From positions 1 to 64,000 of the forward strand of contig NZ_JBBWUA010000016.1 of NCBI RefSeq assembly GCF_038181555.1: a stretch of 64,000 nucleotides of DNA, in the 5' to 3' direction. Position 1 is the stretch's first letter, and each line of letters opens with the position of its first letter. This stretch comes from Desulfitobacterium sp038181555 (lineage in GTDB: Bacteria > Bacillota > Desulfitobacteriia > Desulfitobacteriales > Desulfitobacteriaceae). The notes under the pieces are model-generated. The model was not told the DNA's origin. It made no database searches and was given only the letters and a program-made list of their open reading frames with translations. This document shows, one piece after another, positions 8,127 through 18,900 of this stretch. The position numbers were made by a program, and so were the translations under genes.

Positions 8127-8636
8127 GTGCAAACGGATTCCTTTGATGCGATTTATGAAGAACTTTTTCCGGTTCTATACCGTTTTGTGCGTATGCGGGT
8201 TCCGCAGAGTGATGTTGAGGATGTAACTGCGGAGGTTTTAACTAAAGTCTGGAGAGCGTTAGCGAATTTTGAAGGCAAAAGCTCTTTAAAATCCTGGGCT
8301 CTGAAAATTGCTTATCACCATATTGCTGATTTCTACCGAACCCGCAAGGGAAAAGGGATGCAGATTGTATCTTTGAGTGATGAAATTAAAGCCACGACGG
8401 CAACAGAGGATCATAGTGATCATTTATTAACTGTTCTCAGTGTAGGTGATACCCTTGCAAAGTTATCTGAACCTCAAGTAGCGGTAATCCAACTCCGTCT
8501 TATCGAAGGGTTCAGCGCAATCGAGGTTGCCCAGATACTTGGCATAACTCAGCAAGCCGTTGACAGTCTCCTGTATCGAGCAAAGAAGAGCTTCCGAAAG
8601 TATTACGAGATGGAGAACGCAGGGGGTGTTCGATGA
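8127..8636 (+). CDS. ECF-type RNA polymerase sigma factor
   Basis: The 169-aa protein has a sigma-70 region 2 (DVEDVTAEVLTKVWRAL, then FEGKSSLKSWALKIAYHHIADFYR) and a region 4 helix-turn-helix (VIQLRLIEGFSAIEVAQILG, then QQAVDSLLYRAKKSF). It lacks region 3, as expected for an ECF (group 4) sigma factor. The start is a GTG with GAGGAGG 9 nt upstream. It overlaps the next gene by 4 bp (ATGA), so the pair is translationally coupled. That arrangement is typical of an ECF sigma factor with its membrane-bound partner or anti-sigma factor. The signal is not known. Confidence 0.9.
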   Translation: MQTDSFDAIYEELFPVLYRFVRMRVPQSDVEDVTAEVLTKVWRALANFEGKSSLKSWALKIAYHHIADFYRTRKGKGMQIVSLSDEIKATTATEDHSDHLLTVLSVGDTLAKLSEPQVAVIQLRLIEGFSAIEVAQILGITQQAVDSLLYRAKKSFRKYYEMENAGGVR

Positions 8637-9934
8637 TGAATAAGGATCCATATACCCTTTGGGAACAGGAGGGTGACTTAGAACGCATGAAGCTTTTCTT
8701 TCGTGAAGTTAGCCCTGACTCGGAACAAAAGGATCGAATCAAAAAATTGGCTCTTGAGAAGATCCGCGAAGAAGATCTTAAAGCAGCAAATGGCGAATCC
8801 TCAGGTACGGTTTTTATTCCTGAAGTGCCTTTAAAGGAGAGCTTACAAGAGAAAGCCCAGCGTAAACTGAAATCATTCTGGTGGCGTTGGCAGTGGAAGC
8901 TGGCAGTACCTGCTGTTATAGTGCTCATGATAGCTTTTGTTGGCATCGGCATGGAGGGTATGAAAGATTCACCTTGGGGAGTGGAGAAAAATACTGCCTT
9001 GAGTGAAGCAAGGGAGCAATCCAGTGCCCAGAATTCAATGGCGAATGATAGTGTTGGTATAGCAGAGGCTCCTCCGGAGCTTGGAAATAGAACCATGGTA
9101 GGATCGGGTGACTTCTCTGCAGGTCTTGCCAAAGAGGGTGTTTCGACAATGCCCAGTACCGCTAATACAGGGGCAATAAGTGGGGAAATGGCTCCCATTA
9201 TGCCTATTCCGGAGCCTCAGATTCCGCCTGCAGACGATAGCTTACCGAAGAAGATCACCTATAATATGAATGCTACCCTGCAAGTCGAGGATGTTTCCCA
9301 ATCCCTTGCCACGGTAACCCAAGAGATTTTAGGCTTAGGCGGGTATGTTGTAGAATCCTCACAGAGCAATCAACAGAAGGAAAGCACAGCATATGCAACC
9401 TTTAATATTCCTTCCCCACAGCTGGAAGGTTTCCAAGGTCGACTCGCTGAGCTAGGCAAGGTATTAAACCAATCCACAAATGCTTACGATGTCACTAACC
9501 AGTACTATGATACCCAGTCAAGACTTAAGAACCTGATAGCTCAAGAAACGCGCTATTTAGAAATTTTAAACGAAGCAAAGACGGTGGAGGATATTTTGCA
9601 TATCGAGAGCTATTTAAGCAATACTCGGATGCAGATTGAACAACTCCAAGGGCAAATTAAGCTTTGGGATCATCAGGTTGCCTATTCTACGGTGAGCATC
9701 TACTTCCAGACCACTCCCAACCCCGTCAGTGTGGATGAGCCTTGGCGGCCTGTTTCTTGGGAAAATACTTGGCAAGCAGCAAAGGATGCCGTCCTTAAGA
9801 CGATTAGTTCCACTTGGAACGGTATCAATTATCTTTTCGTGGGGATAGCCTATGCTCTGCCCTATCTGCTTCTAGTTGGTGGCATCTATGGGGCTTATCG
9901 TTTGATTAGAGTAAGTCGACAGCCCAAAAAATAA
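8633..9934 (+). CDS. DUF4349 membrane protein, probable sigma-factor partner
   Basis: This 433-aa protein has a cytoplasmic N-terminus (about residues 1-87), a membrane helix (about 88-107), a large outside domain and a second helix near the C-terminus (about 397-425). The outside domain (about 200-365) looks like DUF4349: NATLQVEDVSQSLATV, LGGYVVESSQ, NQYYDTQSRLKNL, then a coiled-coil-like helix and a strand-rich end. The 4-bp overlap with the ECF sigma gene makes a role as anti-sigma or sensor plausible, but no classical zinc anti-sigma motif is visible in the N-terminal part. So the anti-sigma role is inference from context. It may bind envelope components. Confidence 0.85.
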   Translation: MMNKDPYTLWEQEGDLERMKLFFREVSPDSEQKDRIKKLALEKIREEDLKAANGESSGTVFIPEVPLKESLQEKAQRKLKSFWWRWQWKLAVPAVIVLMIAFVGIGMEGMKDSPWGVEKNTALSEAREQSSAQNSMANDSVGIAEAPPELGNRTMVGSGDFSAGLAKEGVSTMPSTANTGAISGEMAPIMPIPEPQIPPADDSLPKKITYNMNATLQVEDVSQSLATVTQEILGLGGYVVESSQSNQQKESTAYATFNIPSPQLEGFQGRLAELGKVLNQSTNAYDVTNQYYDTQSRLKNLIAQETRYLEILNEAKTVEDILHIESYLSNTRMQIEQLQGQIKLWDHQVAYSTVSIYFQTTPNPVSVDEPWRPVSWENTWQAAKDAVLKTISSTWNGINYLFVGIAYALPYLLLVGGIYGAYRLIRVSRQPKK

Positions 9935-10009
9935 CAAGAAAACCGCTCTATATTCAAGGAAAAAGATTTTTTAAGTTAAGAATAAGGCTTTAGAGCTAAC
10001 AAACAGGAG

Positions 10010-10045
10010 TAGAGCTTGTGACTTTAATTCACAAGCTCTATTTAT
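10010..10045 (+). terminator. Terminator in the 9935-10281 intergenic stretch
   Basis: The perfect 12-bp stem TAGAGCTTGTGA / TCACAAGCTCTA has a 7-nt loop and ends in TTTATT. It closes the sigma/DUF4349 operon. The rest of this 347-bp gap is A/T-rich and shows no ORF or structure I can support; the promoter of the next gene presumably lies there. Confidence 0.8.
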
Positions 10046-10281
10046 TGTCATATCGATTCATTACTTTGAGTGTTGAAGCGCAATGAACATCCAAAGACAA
10101 GTTTTCAATCAGAGTCTAGTTCATGTTAATATAGTATTATCGAAACAGATAGAGATGCTATGGTCTTAGGATCTTAAAATCTGAATTGGACTCGGTAACA
10201 AGCACATAATAGTATTCAGGTTAAATATTAAAATGAGGATTTGGGGAAAACTGAAATCGTTCAAATTATTCTAGGGAGGGT

Positions 10282-11133
10282 ATGAATTTGCAAAAATGGA
10301 AACTTGCGAAAAGAATTGGTAAGTTTCTCGGGATTGCTTTGGGTGCAGTTATTGCTGCCTATAGTGTTCAAGGCTTCATTGTCCAAGCGGGACTAGGCGG
10401 TGGCGGAATCGGAGGTATAGCGTTACTCTTGTTTTATACCCTCGGATTTCCAATCGGGATTGTGAACTTCATTCTCAATATTCCGCTATTTGCACTGGGA
10501 TGGAAGGAAGTTAATCGAAATTTTGTAGCGAAAACATTTTTTGGAATAATTGTATACTCCTTAGCCCTTGATTTCTTTAAAGGAATACAGCCATTACAGC
10601 TAAATGATGTCTTTTTAGGAGCTCTCTATGGTGGAGTTCTTGGGGGAGTAGGTTCAGGTTTTGTGTTTCGTTTAGGTGGTAGCCTAGGAGGAACGGATAT
10701 TATTGCGAAGATCATTCAGCGCCGCTTTGGTTGGGCCATGGGCACAACAATGCTGATGATTAATGCTTTGATTATTTTAGCTTCTTGGGCTATTCTCGGC
10801 CCCAAGATCGCCCTGTATACCTTGGTATCGATGTTTACCTACAGTAGAACAGTGGATGTAATCGCCAGTGGTCTCCCGGCAAAATCAGTAACCATTATTT
10901 CCAATCAATCAGATCAATTGATTCAGCGCATTCTTAGAGAATTAGGAAGAGGGGTTACCTTTCTTCATGGGCAAGGAGGATATTCCTCAGCAGAAAAGAA
11001 TGTCATTATCTGCGTGGTCAATATCGCAGAACTTGGTCATTTAAAACGAATTGTGAGAGAAGAGGATCCCCATTCCTTTATCATTGTTCAGACAGCGTCA
11101 GAGGTAGTTGGGGAAGGCTTTGCGGTTGAATAG
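10282..11133 (+). CDS. YitT family membrane protein
   Basis: This 283-aa protein has the two-domain layout of the YitT family. An N-terminal membrane part (about residues 1-200, with GFIVQAGLGGGGIGGIALLL and GGVGSGFVFRLGGSLGGTDII) precedes a C-terminal soluble DUF2179 domain (RILRELGRGVTFLHGQGGYS, then a C-terminal alpha/beta end). The start ATG follows AGGGAGGG. The transported substrate of this family is unknown. It is monocistronic. Confidence 0.9.
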   Translation: MNLQKWKLAKRIGKFLGIALGAVIAAYSVQGFIVQAGLGGGGIGGIALLLFYTLGFPIGIVNFILNIPLFALGWKEVNRNFVAKTFFGIIVYSLALDFFKGIQPLQLNDVFLGALYGGVLGGVGSGFVFRLGGSLGGTDIIAKIIQRRFGWAMGTTMLMINALIILASWAILGPKIALYTLVSMFTYSRTVDVIASGLPAKSVTIISNQSDQLIQRILRELGRGVTFLHGQGGYSSAEKNVIICVVNIAELGHLKRIVREEDPHSFIIVQTASEVVGEGFAVE

Positions 11134-11148
11134 TGAGAAGATATTTTT

Positions 11149-11493
11149 CTAGTGATCGTGATCAAGAATTTGCCATTGATCGTTTGCCTTAACCATGGTC
11201 ATATTCTGTGAAATATTTCGTCCATCTACTGTTGTGTAAGTTGCATCTATGACGGCTGTATTACGGTCCTTAAAGACGCAACTTGAAACATTCACTTTCT
11301 CTACATTAACACCATGGAAGGTTAAATCTTGATAAATAAGCTTCGCTGCTTGATCTGGGTTCAAATCACTTTTGGCAGTCGTTGGGGTTGTTGTCCCACA
11401 TCCCACCAACAACATAGTCAAGAAAAGCATGAGAAAAACCAATCCCGTGATTTTTTTCGACGTTTTTTGCACATTTTCCACTCCTTGATTCAT
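11149..11493 (-). CDS. Small lipoprotein with DUF4878-like tail
   Basis: This is a predicted lipoprotein of 107-114 aa. It has a basic N-terminus, a hydrophobic stretch and a lipobox LLVGC, so it should be anchored outside the membrane by the lipidated cysteine. The mature part (residues about 45-114) alternates strands and helix (LIYQDLTFHGVN, AVIDATYTTVDG, MTMVKANDQWQILD), which recalls NTF2-like DUF4878 lipoproteins; that assignment is weak. ATG 11493 (GGGAG 9 nt upstream) and GTG 11472 (AAGGAG 8 nt upstream) are both possible starts. The shorter form gives the more usual signal peptide. It lies 47 bp downstream of another minus-strand envelope protein. Confidence 0.75.
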   Translation of the reverse strand: MNQGVENVQKTSKKITGLVFLMLFLTMLLVGCGTTTPTTAKSDLNPDQAAKLIYQDLTFHGVNVEKVNVSSCVFKDRNTAVIDATYTTVDGRNISQNMTMVKANDQWQILDHDH

Positions 11494-11540
11494 AATTATC
11501 TACTCCCATTGCATTAATATGATATTACTCAAGTAAATAT

Positions 11541-12083
11541 TCACTCTTCTGGAGTCCAGGTGAGTGAGGAGAGAATGTAGCCCATGACTTTAAGTTGATC
11601 TTCATTAAAATGTGTAGCGCTAGTAAGGAAAGCAATTCTTATGATCTTTTGATTAGGTGTCTTTAACCAATATTCTTTTCCGGATATCTTTACAAATTCG
11701 CCAAAGGAGGCCCCCCAAATGGTTAAAACTCCTGGAAGGGTATTGATTTCAATATTATTAAGGGAGTATGTATAAAAATCAAAAGCACTCATTTCTTTGC
11801 TTTTTTGCAGGTAACCTTCCAAATCACGGAGTTGCCAAATCTGAATATACCCTCTGAGGGCATAGTATTCATCGTTGAGCGTAGCACTAAATTGTAACTG
11901 GTCACGATCTTCCATCCCGTTCTCAACTATCTGTGATGTGGAAGGTAATTGGATATGTAACTCCTGATTGAATTGATGAGGATTCATTTTAGGGAGCGTG
12001 GTGTCTGTAAATTGACTATGTTGAGGATAGAAGATAAGATAGGCAACAACCAATAGGATTCCCCAAAGAATTATTTTTTTCAC
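11541..12083 (-). CDS. Hypothetical membrane-anchored protein
   Basis: This protein of about 180 aa is not recognised. It has an N-terminal signal anchor (KKIILWGILLVVAYLIFY) and a soluble remainder facing outward, rich in aromatic residues (EYYALRGYIQIWQLRDLEGYL, then FGEFVKISGKEYWLKTP). GTG 12083 is chosen because GGAGG lies 5 nt upstream; an in-frame GTG at 12095 precedes that site. It probably shares a transcript with the lipoprotein gene downstream. No function can be given. Confidence 0.75.
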   Translation of the reverse strand: MKKIILWGILLVVAYLIFYPQHSQFTDTTLPKMNPHQFNQELHIQLPSTSQIVENGMEDRDQLQFSATLNDEYYALRGYIQIWQLRDLEGYLQKSKEMSAFDFYTYSLNNIEINTLPGVLTIWGASFGEFVKISGKEYWLKTPNQKIIRIAFLTSATHFNEDQLKVMGYILSSLTWTPEE

Positions 12084-12237
12084 ATTATCCTCCACAAAGG
12101 TTTTAGTACATCATATTTTGACTCTTGGCTATTTATACAACTCTTTTGCTGTAAATCTCTGGCTAGTGATCGACTTGCGAAAGATAAAATTAACCTGCGG
12201 TAGATAAAATGAATAAACGGTGAGAGGAGTGCTATGG

Positions 12238-15200
12238 GTGAGTTTACGCTTTATTTTAGGTCGAGCGGGTACGGGAAAAAGCACACTATGTCTAGATGAA
12301 ATTCGCAAAGAAATCCATGAAAATCCTCTCGGTTCACCCCTCATACTTTTGGTACCTGAGCAGGCTACCCACCAGATGGAAATGAGTCTTGCCCATGATC
12401 CTAAGGTTAAAGGAATCCTTCGCGCGCAAGTATTAAGCTTTCGACGATTGGGTTGGCGGGTTTTTGCAGAGGCAGGCGGTGGAGGGAAAGCTCTGATAGG
12501 GGAAGTAGGGAAAAGAATGCTCCTACGGCGCCTTCTCCTCAAGCATCGCTCCGAATTACGAATTTTCGCCCGTTCGGCTACCCGACCCGGGATGGCCGAT
12601 TTATTGGCGCAGGCCATTGCTGAATTTAAAATCTACCGTGTCCTGCCAGATGATCTCAAGAGTATTCAGGACTCCGATGAGTTACTAATGCAAAAAACCC
12701 AAGAATTAGCGTTGCTCTATGAAGAGTTTAACCGGAGCTTAGGTTCGGAGCTAAGGGATCCTGATGATGAACTAAATAGTGTAGCAGAAAGGATTCCCTC
12801 GGCCCCCTTTCTACAAGGGGCTAAGATTTGGATTGATAGCTTTAAAGGATTTACTCCTCAAGAGCTTAATGTTATCCAATCCTTGCTAAGCAGTGCTTCC
12901 GAAATCACCATCTCTCTACCTCTTGATCCAGAATATATCAAGGAGGGAAATCCACATTTTAAGACTGGCGAAGAACTGTTTTATGGTCCTTGGCAAACCT
13001 ATCTTTCCTTCGTAAACCTAGCGCGTGAAACCAAGACACAGTTCACGACGATCTCCCTAAGGGAAACTTATCGTTTTCAGCACTCGGGCCTAAAGCACCT
13101 CGAACAATACTATAGCCTTTATCCGACTCAATCCTTTAGACTTGGTAAAACGGATATTGCGGATACTTTGGGAATAAATATTCTCTCCGCTGCCAATAAA
13201 AGAGCGGAGGTTGAAGGCATTGCCCGCGAATTACGCCGGTTAGTTAGGGAAGAACATAAAAGATGGCGTGATTGTATCGTCATTTCCCGAGATTTGACAG
13301 GTTATCAGGATCTTATCGAGCAAGTGTTTAATGCTCATGATATTCCATTTTTCTTGGACCACAAACGTCCTGTGATCCATCATCCTCTCCTGGAATTGCT
13401 AGTGGCAGCTATCGAAACTGTTCAGACTGATTGGGCCTATGAACCCCTCTTTCGTTGTTTAAAGACGGATTTTTTTCCTTTGCCTAGAAATCAAATTGAT
13501 CTTCTGGAAAACTATTGTCTGGCTTATGGAATCAAGGGAAGTGCCTGGAATAGCAATCGTCCTTGGAATTACTCTCATGGGTCTGAAAATAAGCAAGAAA
13601 TTGAGTCGATCAATCACGCTCGTCAAATCATTTTCGATATACTTCAGCCTTTTAAGGAAAGACTACGCCCCGATCGTGAGGGAACGCAAAGTCCAGTCAA
13701 TGTTGCTCAAGTGACGGTGGCTATCTATGAGCTCTTGATACGCTTGCAGGTTCCTGAGCATCTGCAAGGATGGGCAGAGGAAGCTCGTGAAAAGGGAGCG
13801 CTGGCTGAAGCACAGTTGCAAAATCAGATTTGGGATGCTGTTATGCAAGTGTTGGATGAGATGGTAGCAGGGTTAGGGGAGGAAATTCTAGAACTTCCCG
13901 ACTTTTCCTTGATCCTCACTTCCGGCTTAGAGAATTTAAAACTAGGTTTAATTCCTCCCGGTCATGATCAGGTCTTAGTGGGTTCACTCGATCGATCCCG
14001 TAACCCGGAAACTGAGGTTCTCTTTTTAATGGGAGCCATTGACGGGATATTACCGGGAAAACCTTCGACTGAAGGAGTATTTGACGAATTGGACCGGTTG
14101 CGTTTAGAACGTCTTGGAATCATGCTCGCACCCAAGGGAAAAGCGCAACTCTACGAGGAACAATATTTTATTTACATGGCTCTAACTCGTGCCAGACAAA
14201 GATTATATATTAGTTATCCACTAACTGACGAAGAAGGTAAAGGACTCACTGTTTCACCTGTCGTCAATCGAGTTAAAGCTATCTTCCCGGAGTTAAAGGA
14301 AACCTACTTGAATCTGGAGACAGAGACTTTAGAATCCATCGATCATCCTTATGCTCTTTTGCCGGCTTTTGCGCTCCATCTACAGTACCTTCGTGAAGGG
14401 ATACCACTATCTCCCCTATGGGAATCGGTCAGAGCGTGGTTTCAAGCCAATACTGACAGCTTTCCCCAAGCCATCATGCTGGAGAAGGGAATTGAAGCAC
14501 TAAACTATGAAGAAAAACTACCTCAGTCCTTGGCTCGACAGCTTTACGGGAAACGATTAATCACCAGTGTTTCTCGGTTAGAGCAATTTGCTCGCTGTCC
14601 CTTTGCCCACTATGCTCAATATGGACTAAAGCTCAAGGAACGCTCGAATTTTCGACTTTCTCCACCGGATATGGGTCAATTTTTTCACGCGGTCTTGCAT
14701 GATTTTGCCCTTGTTTTACAAGAGAGACAACTGCAGTGGGGAGCGTTGACCAAAGAAGAATCGTGGCAGCTTGTCAACGAAGTAGCTGATCCCATCGCTC
14801 AACAATTACAGAATAAGATTCTACTGAGCAATGCTCGTTATCGATACTTAGCTCATAAGTTGAAACGCACTGTCCATCATGCGGTCCGAGTCCTTGGCGA
14901 ACATGCTCGTCAGGGGATATTTGTCCCCATCGAACTGGAGGTGAAGTTTGGCCCTCAGGAAGATATCCCCCCCTTAGAAGTGCCCTTAAATGATGGTAAT
15001 TCCTTGATTCTAAGAGGTCAGATTGATCGTATTGATTGCGCCATATTGGATAATCAAGTCTACTTGCGTATCTTCGACTATAAATCCCGTGAAGCTCAGG
15101 TCAACCTCAATCAAATCTATTATGGTCTAGATCTACAACTTCTAGCTTATCTTGATGCGGCCTTGCAAGGAGCCCAAATCCTCTTGGCAGACTCTCCTCA

Positions 15201-15906
15201 GGTCAATGACAATTCAGAGGCCCTTTCTGATATTAAGCTCCTTCAACAAGGAGTCATAGAAAAAGTCCACCCCGCCGGCTTCTTGTATTTTCCGGTACTG
15301 GAGCCTCAGCTCCGCTCCAAAACTTTACTCAGTTCTGAGCAGTTAGAAAATGATCGCATCAAAGCTGTGAAGGTGAAGGGCTATTTACTTGCCGACCGTG
15401 ATGTCTTGATGGCTATGGACCGCAATCTCGAAGACTCTAATTTACTAGGGATCAAATTTAATAAGTCCGGAGACTTCAAGAAGGGGTCTCCCATCTTGAC
15501 GGAAGAACAATTTACTCTGCTAAGGAAACACCTGCATGATTTTTTGCGCCGAAGTGGGGAAGAGCTTTTAAATGGGAATATTGCCATCGCACCCTATCGG
15601 CAGGGGAAGAGCAACGCTTGCCAATATTGCTCTTACAAGCCTATCTGTCATTTCGATCCATATTTATCTGAGAATACGTATCGAAACTTACCTGTAATAC
15701 AGGACCAAGACTTCTGGAATCGTCTAGACATTGCTGAAGAAGGGCAGTTGCCTACCAGCACTCTAGATGGTCAACCTGATCAACTGAATATTACTGAACA
15801 ACCACCGCCAACGGATGCCATAAAGCGCCATAAGAGCCAGGAGCTACTCTGGTTAGGTGAAGAGGAAATCGGCGCCGGAAAGGAGGAAGACCATGAGCAG
15901 TCCTAA
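12238..15906 (+). CDS. addB: AddB, helicase/nuclease subunit B
   Basis: AddB pairs with AddA in the Gram-positive counterpart of RecBCD, which processes double-strand ends for recombination and degrades foreign linear DNA. The N-terminal Walker A is GRAGTGKS (residues 8-15). The C-terminal PD-(D/E)XK nuclease domain shows FDYKSRE. Four cysteines typical of the AddB iron-sulfur cluster are present: one in FARCPFAHYAQYG and three in CQYCSYKPIC. The length of about 1222 aa is right. The start is taken as GTG 12238 (VSLRFILGRAG), with AGGAG 8 nt upstream, rather than the GTG at 12220. The 3' end overlaps addA by 14 bp. Confidence 0.95.
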   Translation: MSLRFILGRAGTGKSTLCLDEIRKEIHENPLGSPLILLVPEQATHQMEMSLAHDPKVKGILRAQVLSFRRLGWRVFAEAGGGGKALIGEVGKRMLLRRLLLKHRSELRIFARSATRPGMADLLAQAIAEFKIYRVLPDDLKSIQDSDELLMQKTQELALLYEEFNRSLGSELRDPDDELNSVAERIPSAPFLQGAKIWIDSFKGFTPQELNVIQSLLSSASEITISLPLDPEYIKEGNPHFKTGEELFYGPWQTYLSFVNLARETKTQFTTISLRETYRFQHSGLKHLEQYYSLYPTQSFRLGKTDIADTLGINILSAANKRAEVEGIARELRRLVREEHKRWRDCIVISRDLTGYQDLIEQVFNAHDIPFFLDHKRPVIHHPLLELLVAAIETVQTDWAYEPLFRCLKTDFFPLPRNQIDLLENYCLAYGIKGSAWNSNRPWNYSHGSENKQEIESINHARQIIFDILQPFKERLRPDREGTQSPVNVAQVTVAIYELLIRLQVPEHLQGWAEEAREKGALAEAQLQNQIWDAVMQVLDEMVAGLGEEILELPDFSLILTSGLENLKLGLIPPGHDQVLVGSLDRSRNPETEVLFLMGAIDGILPGKPSTEGVFDELDRLRLERLGIMLAPKGKAQLYEEQYFIYMALTRARQRLYISYPLTDEEGKGLTVSPVVNRVKAIFPELKETYLNLETETLESIDHPYALLPAFALHLQYLREGIPLSPLWESVRAWFQANTDSFPQAIMLEKGIEALNYEEKLPQSLARQLYGKRLITSVSRLEQFARCPFAHYAQYGLKLKERSNFRLSPPDMGQFFHAVLHDFALVLQERQLQWGALTKEESWQLVNEVADPIAQQLQNKILLSNARYRYLAHKLKRTVHHAVRVLGEHARQGIFVPIELEVKFGPQEDIPPLEVPLNDGNSLILRGQIDRIDCAILDNQVYLRIFDYKSREAQVNLNQIYYGLDLQLLAYLDAALQGAQILLADSPQVNDNSEALSDIKLLQQGVIEKVHPAGFLYFPVLEPQLRSKTLLSSEQLENDRIKAVKVKGYLLADRDVLMAMDRNLEDSNLLGIKFNKSGDFKKGSPILTEEQFTLLRKHLHDFLRRSGEELLNGNIAIAPYRQGKSNACQYCSYKPICHFDPYLSENTYRNLPVIQDQDFWNRLDIAEEGQLPTSTLDGQPDQLNITEQPPPTDAIKRHKSQELLWLGEEEIGAGKEEDHEQS

Positions 15907-18900
15907 ATGGACTCCGGAACAACAGGCAGCTATTGATTTAAGAGGCCAGATTCTCGTTGCAGCCGCCGCAGGCTCGGGTAAAACTGCAGTTCTAGTGCAG
16001 AGACTCATAGAGCGTATTACACATGCTGATGAAAAGGTTGATGTCGATCGTTTTCTGGTTGTAACTTTTACAAAAGCCGCTGCAGCAGAAATGCGCGAGA
16101 GAATTGGCAAAGCTTTGGAGGAGGCTCTTTTTGCAGAAGCAGACCCTGCTGAAGTAGAGCACCTACTTCACCAACGGGCCCTGCTTTATCGAGCCAGTAT
16201 TACAACACTTCACTCCTTTTGCATGGAGCTTCTTCGCCAGTATTTTTATCAAATAGAGCTGGATCCTGCTTTTCGGATTGCTGATGAGGCAGAAGCGGAC
16301 CTTCTACGCCAAGAAACACTAGAAGATCTATTTGAGGACTATTATTCCGATGATGATCCTGCCTTTCAAGCCTTGGTAGATGCCTTCGGCACAGACCGAG
16401 ACGACCAACCTCTAATGGAGTCCATTCTGAGACTTCATGGATTTGCCATGAGTCAGGTTCACCCCGGGTCGTGGTTAGATCGTCTCCCTTTAGCCTATCA
16501 GTGGAACAGTTTGGATGAGCTTTTGAAAAGCCCTTGGGGCGTGGTAGTGCGACAGGGAATTCTGGATAAGGTCGAAGAGAGTCTGAATGGATTGGAACGG
16601 GCTAGCAGCATTGCCCAACAACCCGGTGGACCACTTCAGTATATTCCAGTCCTCCAAGATGATTTATCCCGTTTACAACTTCTTCAGAAAGCCCTAGATA
16701 ATGGGGTCTGGAGTGAAGTGGAGAGCGCTCTTTGTGAAGCTACAGCTTTTCCCAGCCTACCACGGGGTAGTAAAAAGAATTCAAGCGAATCTTCGTTCAG
16801 TGAAGACGAAATAAAGCAATTTCGTGAGGAAAGTAAAAATGCACGGGATGGGGCCAAGAAAAAGTTAGAAGAAATTAAGACTTTTGTTTTCTCCGTTCCT
16901 TTAACGGAGCAGTTGGTTTATTTGAAAAAGATGGAAAGCTTGATTCAGACCCTAGTGCAAGTTACTCAGAAATTTATTCTTGAGTATCAGAGCGCTAAAC
17001 GGAAACGTAATATTGTGGATTTTTCCGATCTTGAGCATTATGCCCTAAGCTTGTTAGAAATCGAAAATCAATACTCCCCAATCGCCCTGAAGCTTCAAGA
17101 ATTCTATGCAGAGGTTTTGGTGGATGAATATCAGGATATCAATCCTGTTCAAGAAAGAATTCTGCAATGCGTTTCTCGCCAAGAGGGGCCTCATGCCAAT
17201 CTATTCATGGTTGGGGATGTTAAGCAAAGCATTTATCGTTTTCGCATGGCCGACCCGAGACTTTTCTTAAGAAAATACTCAGATTACCCTCATTTTAAGG
17301 TGGGAGAAGAAGCTCCCGCCCCGAATCTAGTCATTGATCTCAATCAGAATTTCCGAAGTAGATCTGGAGTCATTCAAGGAATCAACTATCTCTTCTACCA
17401 GATCATGACGGAGGGGGCAGGGGAGATAGCCTATGATAATCAGGCAGCTCTACGAGCAGGTGCCAAATTCATTTCTAACCCTGAACTCAAAACGGCTGAG
17501 GGTCCTATTGAAGTCCATTTATTTGACCCTAAGTGTATCGATTTATCAAGCTCTCAGAGTCATGAAAGTGCCCAGCCTGGGGAGATGGCTTCTTCATCAA
17601 ATAGTGAACTGCATCAGGATAAGGACCTCGATTCAGAGGAAGATGATGCAACCCTAGAAGACGTGGAAAGCGCTCGTATTGAAGCACGACTAGTAGCAAC
17701 GCGGATTCAGAAGATGATTCAAGGCTGTGAATTTAAAATTCACGATAAAGTGTTGGGAGACTTTCGACCTGTTCAGTATTCGGATGTTGTAATTCTTATG
17801 CGTTCCTTATCCTCAGTAGCTCCAGTCTACTTAGAGGAATTTCAAAATGCTGGTATTCCTGTTTATGCTGAAACAAATAGCGGTTATTTTGGTGCGAATG
17901 AGGTCGATACCATATTATCTTTATTGAAGGTTATCGATAATCCACGTTTGGATATTCCTTTGGCAGCGGTACTGAGATCCCCTCTTGTGGGTATGAATGG
18001 TACCGAGCTTGGGAAATTACGCTCCTTGCTCCCACATGGGGATTTTTACGAGACCATTGTCTTAGCGTATTGGGCTAGTCAAAAAGACCGACAGGAAGTA
18101 GCTGAAAATGAAGAAGTCAGAGATATTCTAGCTACGCATCAAGAGTACTTGACTCAGTTAGAAGCAAAGGCCAAAGCAATTCTAATAGAATCACCGGAAA
18201 TACAAGAAAAGGTGAACTCTTTTTACCCGAAGTTACAGGCTTGGCGGCAACGTTCACGTCGAACGTCCTTGGCTGATTTAATATGGCATCTCTATGAGGA
18301 AACGGGCTTTCTTGCTTATGTGGGGACCTTACCATCAGGTTCCCAACGCCAAGCAAATTTGCGTGTTCTCTACGATAGAGCTTGTCGCTATGAAGCGACT
18401 CATTATCGAGGTTTATTCCGGTTTCTGCGTTTTCTGGAAAAGTTCCAAGGTCAGGGCAAGGATTTCGGGAGTGCCAGCACTGTGGGGGAAAAGGATAATG
18501 TGGTTCGACTTATCACAGTGCACTCTAGCAAGGGCTTAGAATTTCCGGTGATATTCATGGTTGGATTAGGGAAAAAATTTAATACGCGAAGCCTGAATAA
18601 TCAACTTCTACTCCATTCTCAATTGGGAGTAGGGGTTCCGTTAATTGATGTGGAGAATCAAGTTCGTTATCCCTCCATTATTCAATATGCAGTGAAGGAA
18701 CGCTTATGGCAAGAGTCCCTTGCCGAAGAATTGCGTATTCTCTACGTAGCCCTCACCCGGGCCAAGGAACGCTTGTTTCTCTACGGTCAAGTTAACAAAT
18801 TGTCCGAAACCCTCGAGAAATGGCAAACCTTGGCCAGCACATGCACTGAGATCTCCTTTACTGATGGTCAACTGCGAAGTGCCAAAACTTTTCTGGATTG

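Noticed and set aside
15857..15892. Longer AddA start
   Set aside because: It lies inside addB and does not follow the ribosome site at AAAGGAGG; ATG 15893 gives the family-typical N-terminus.
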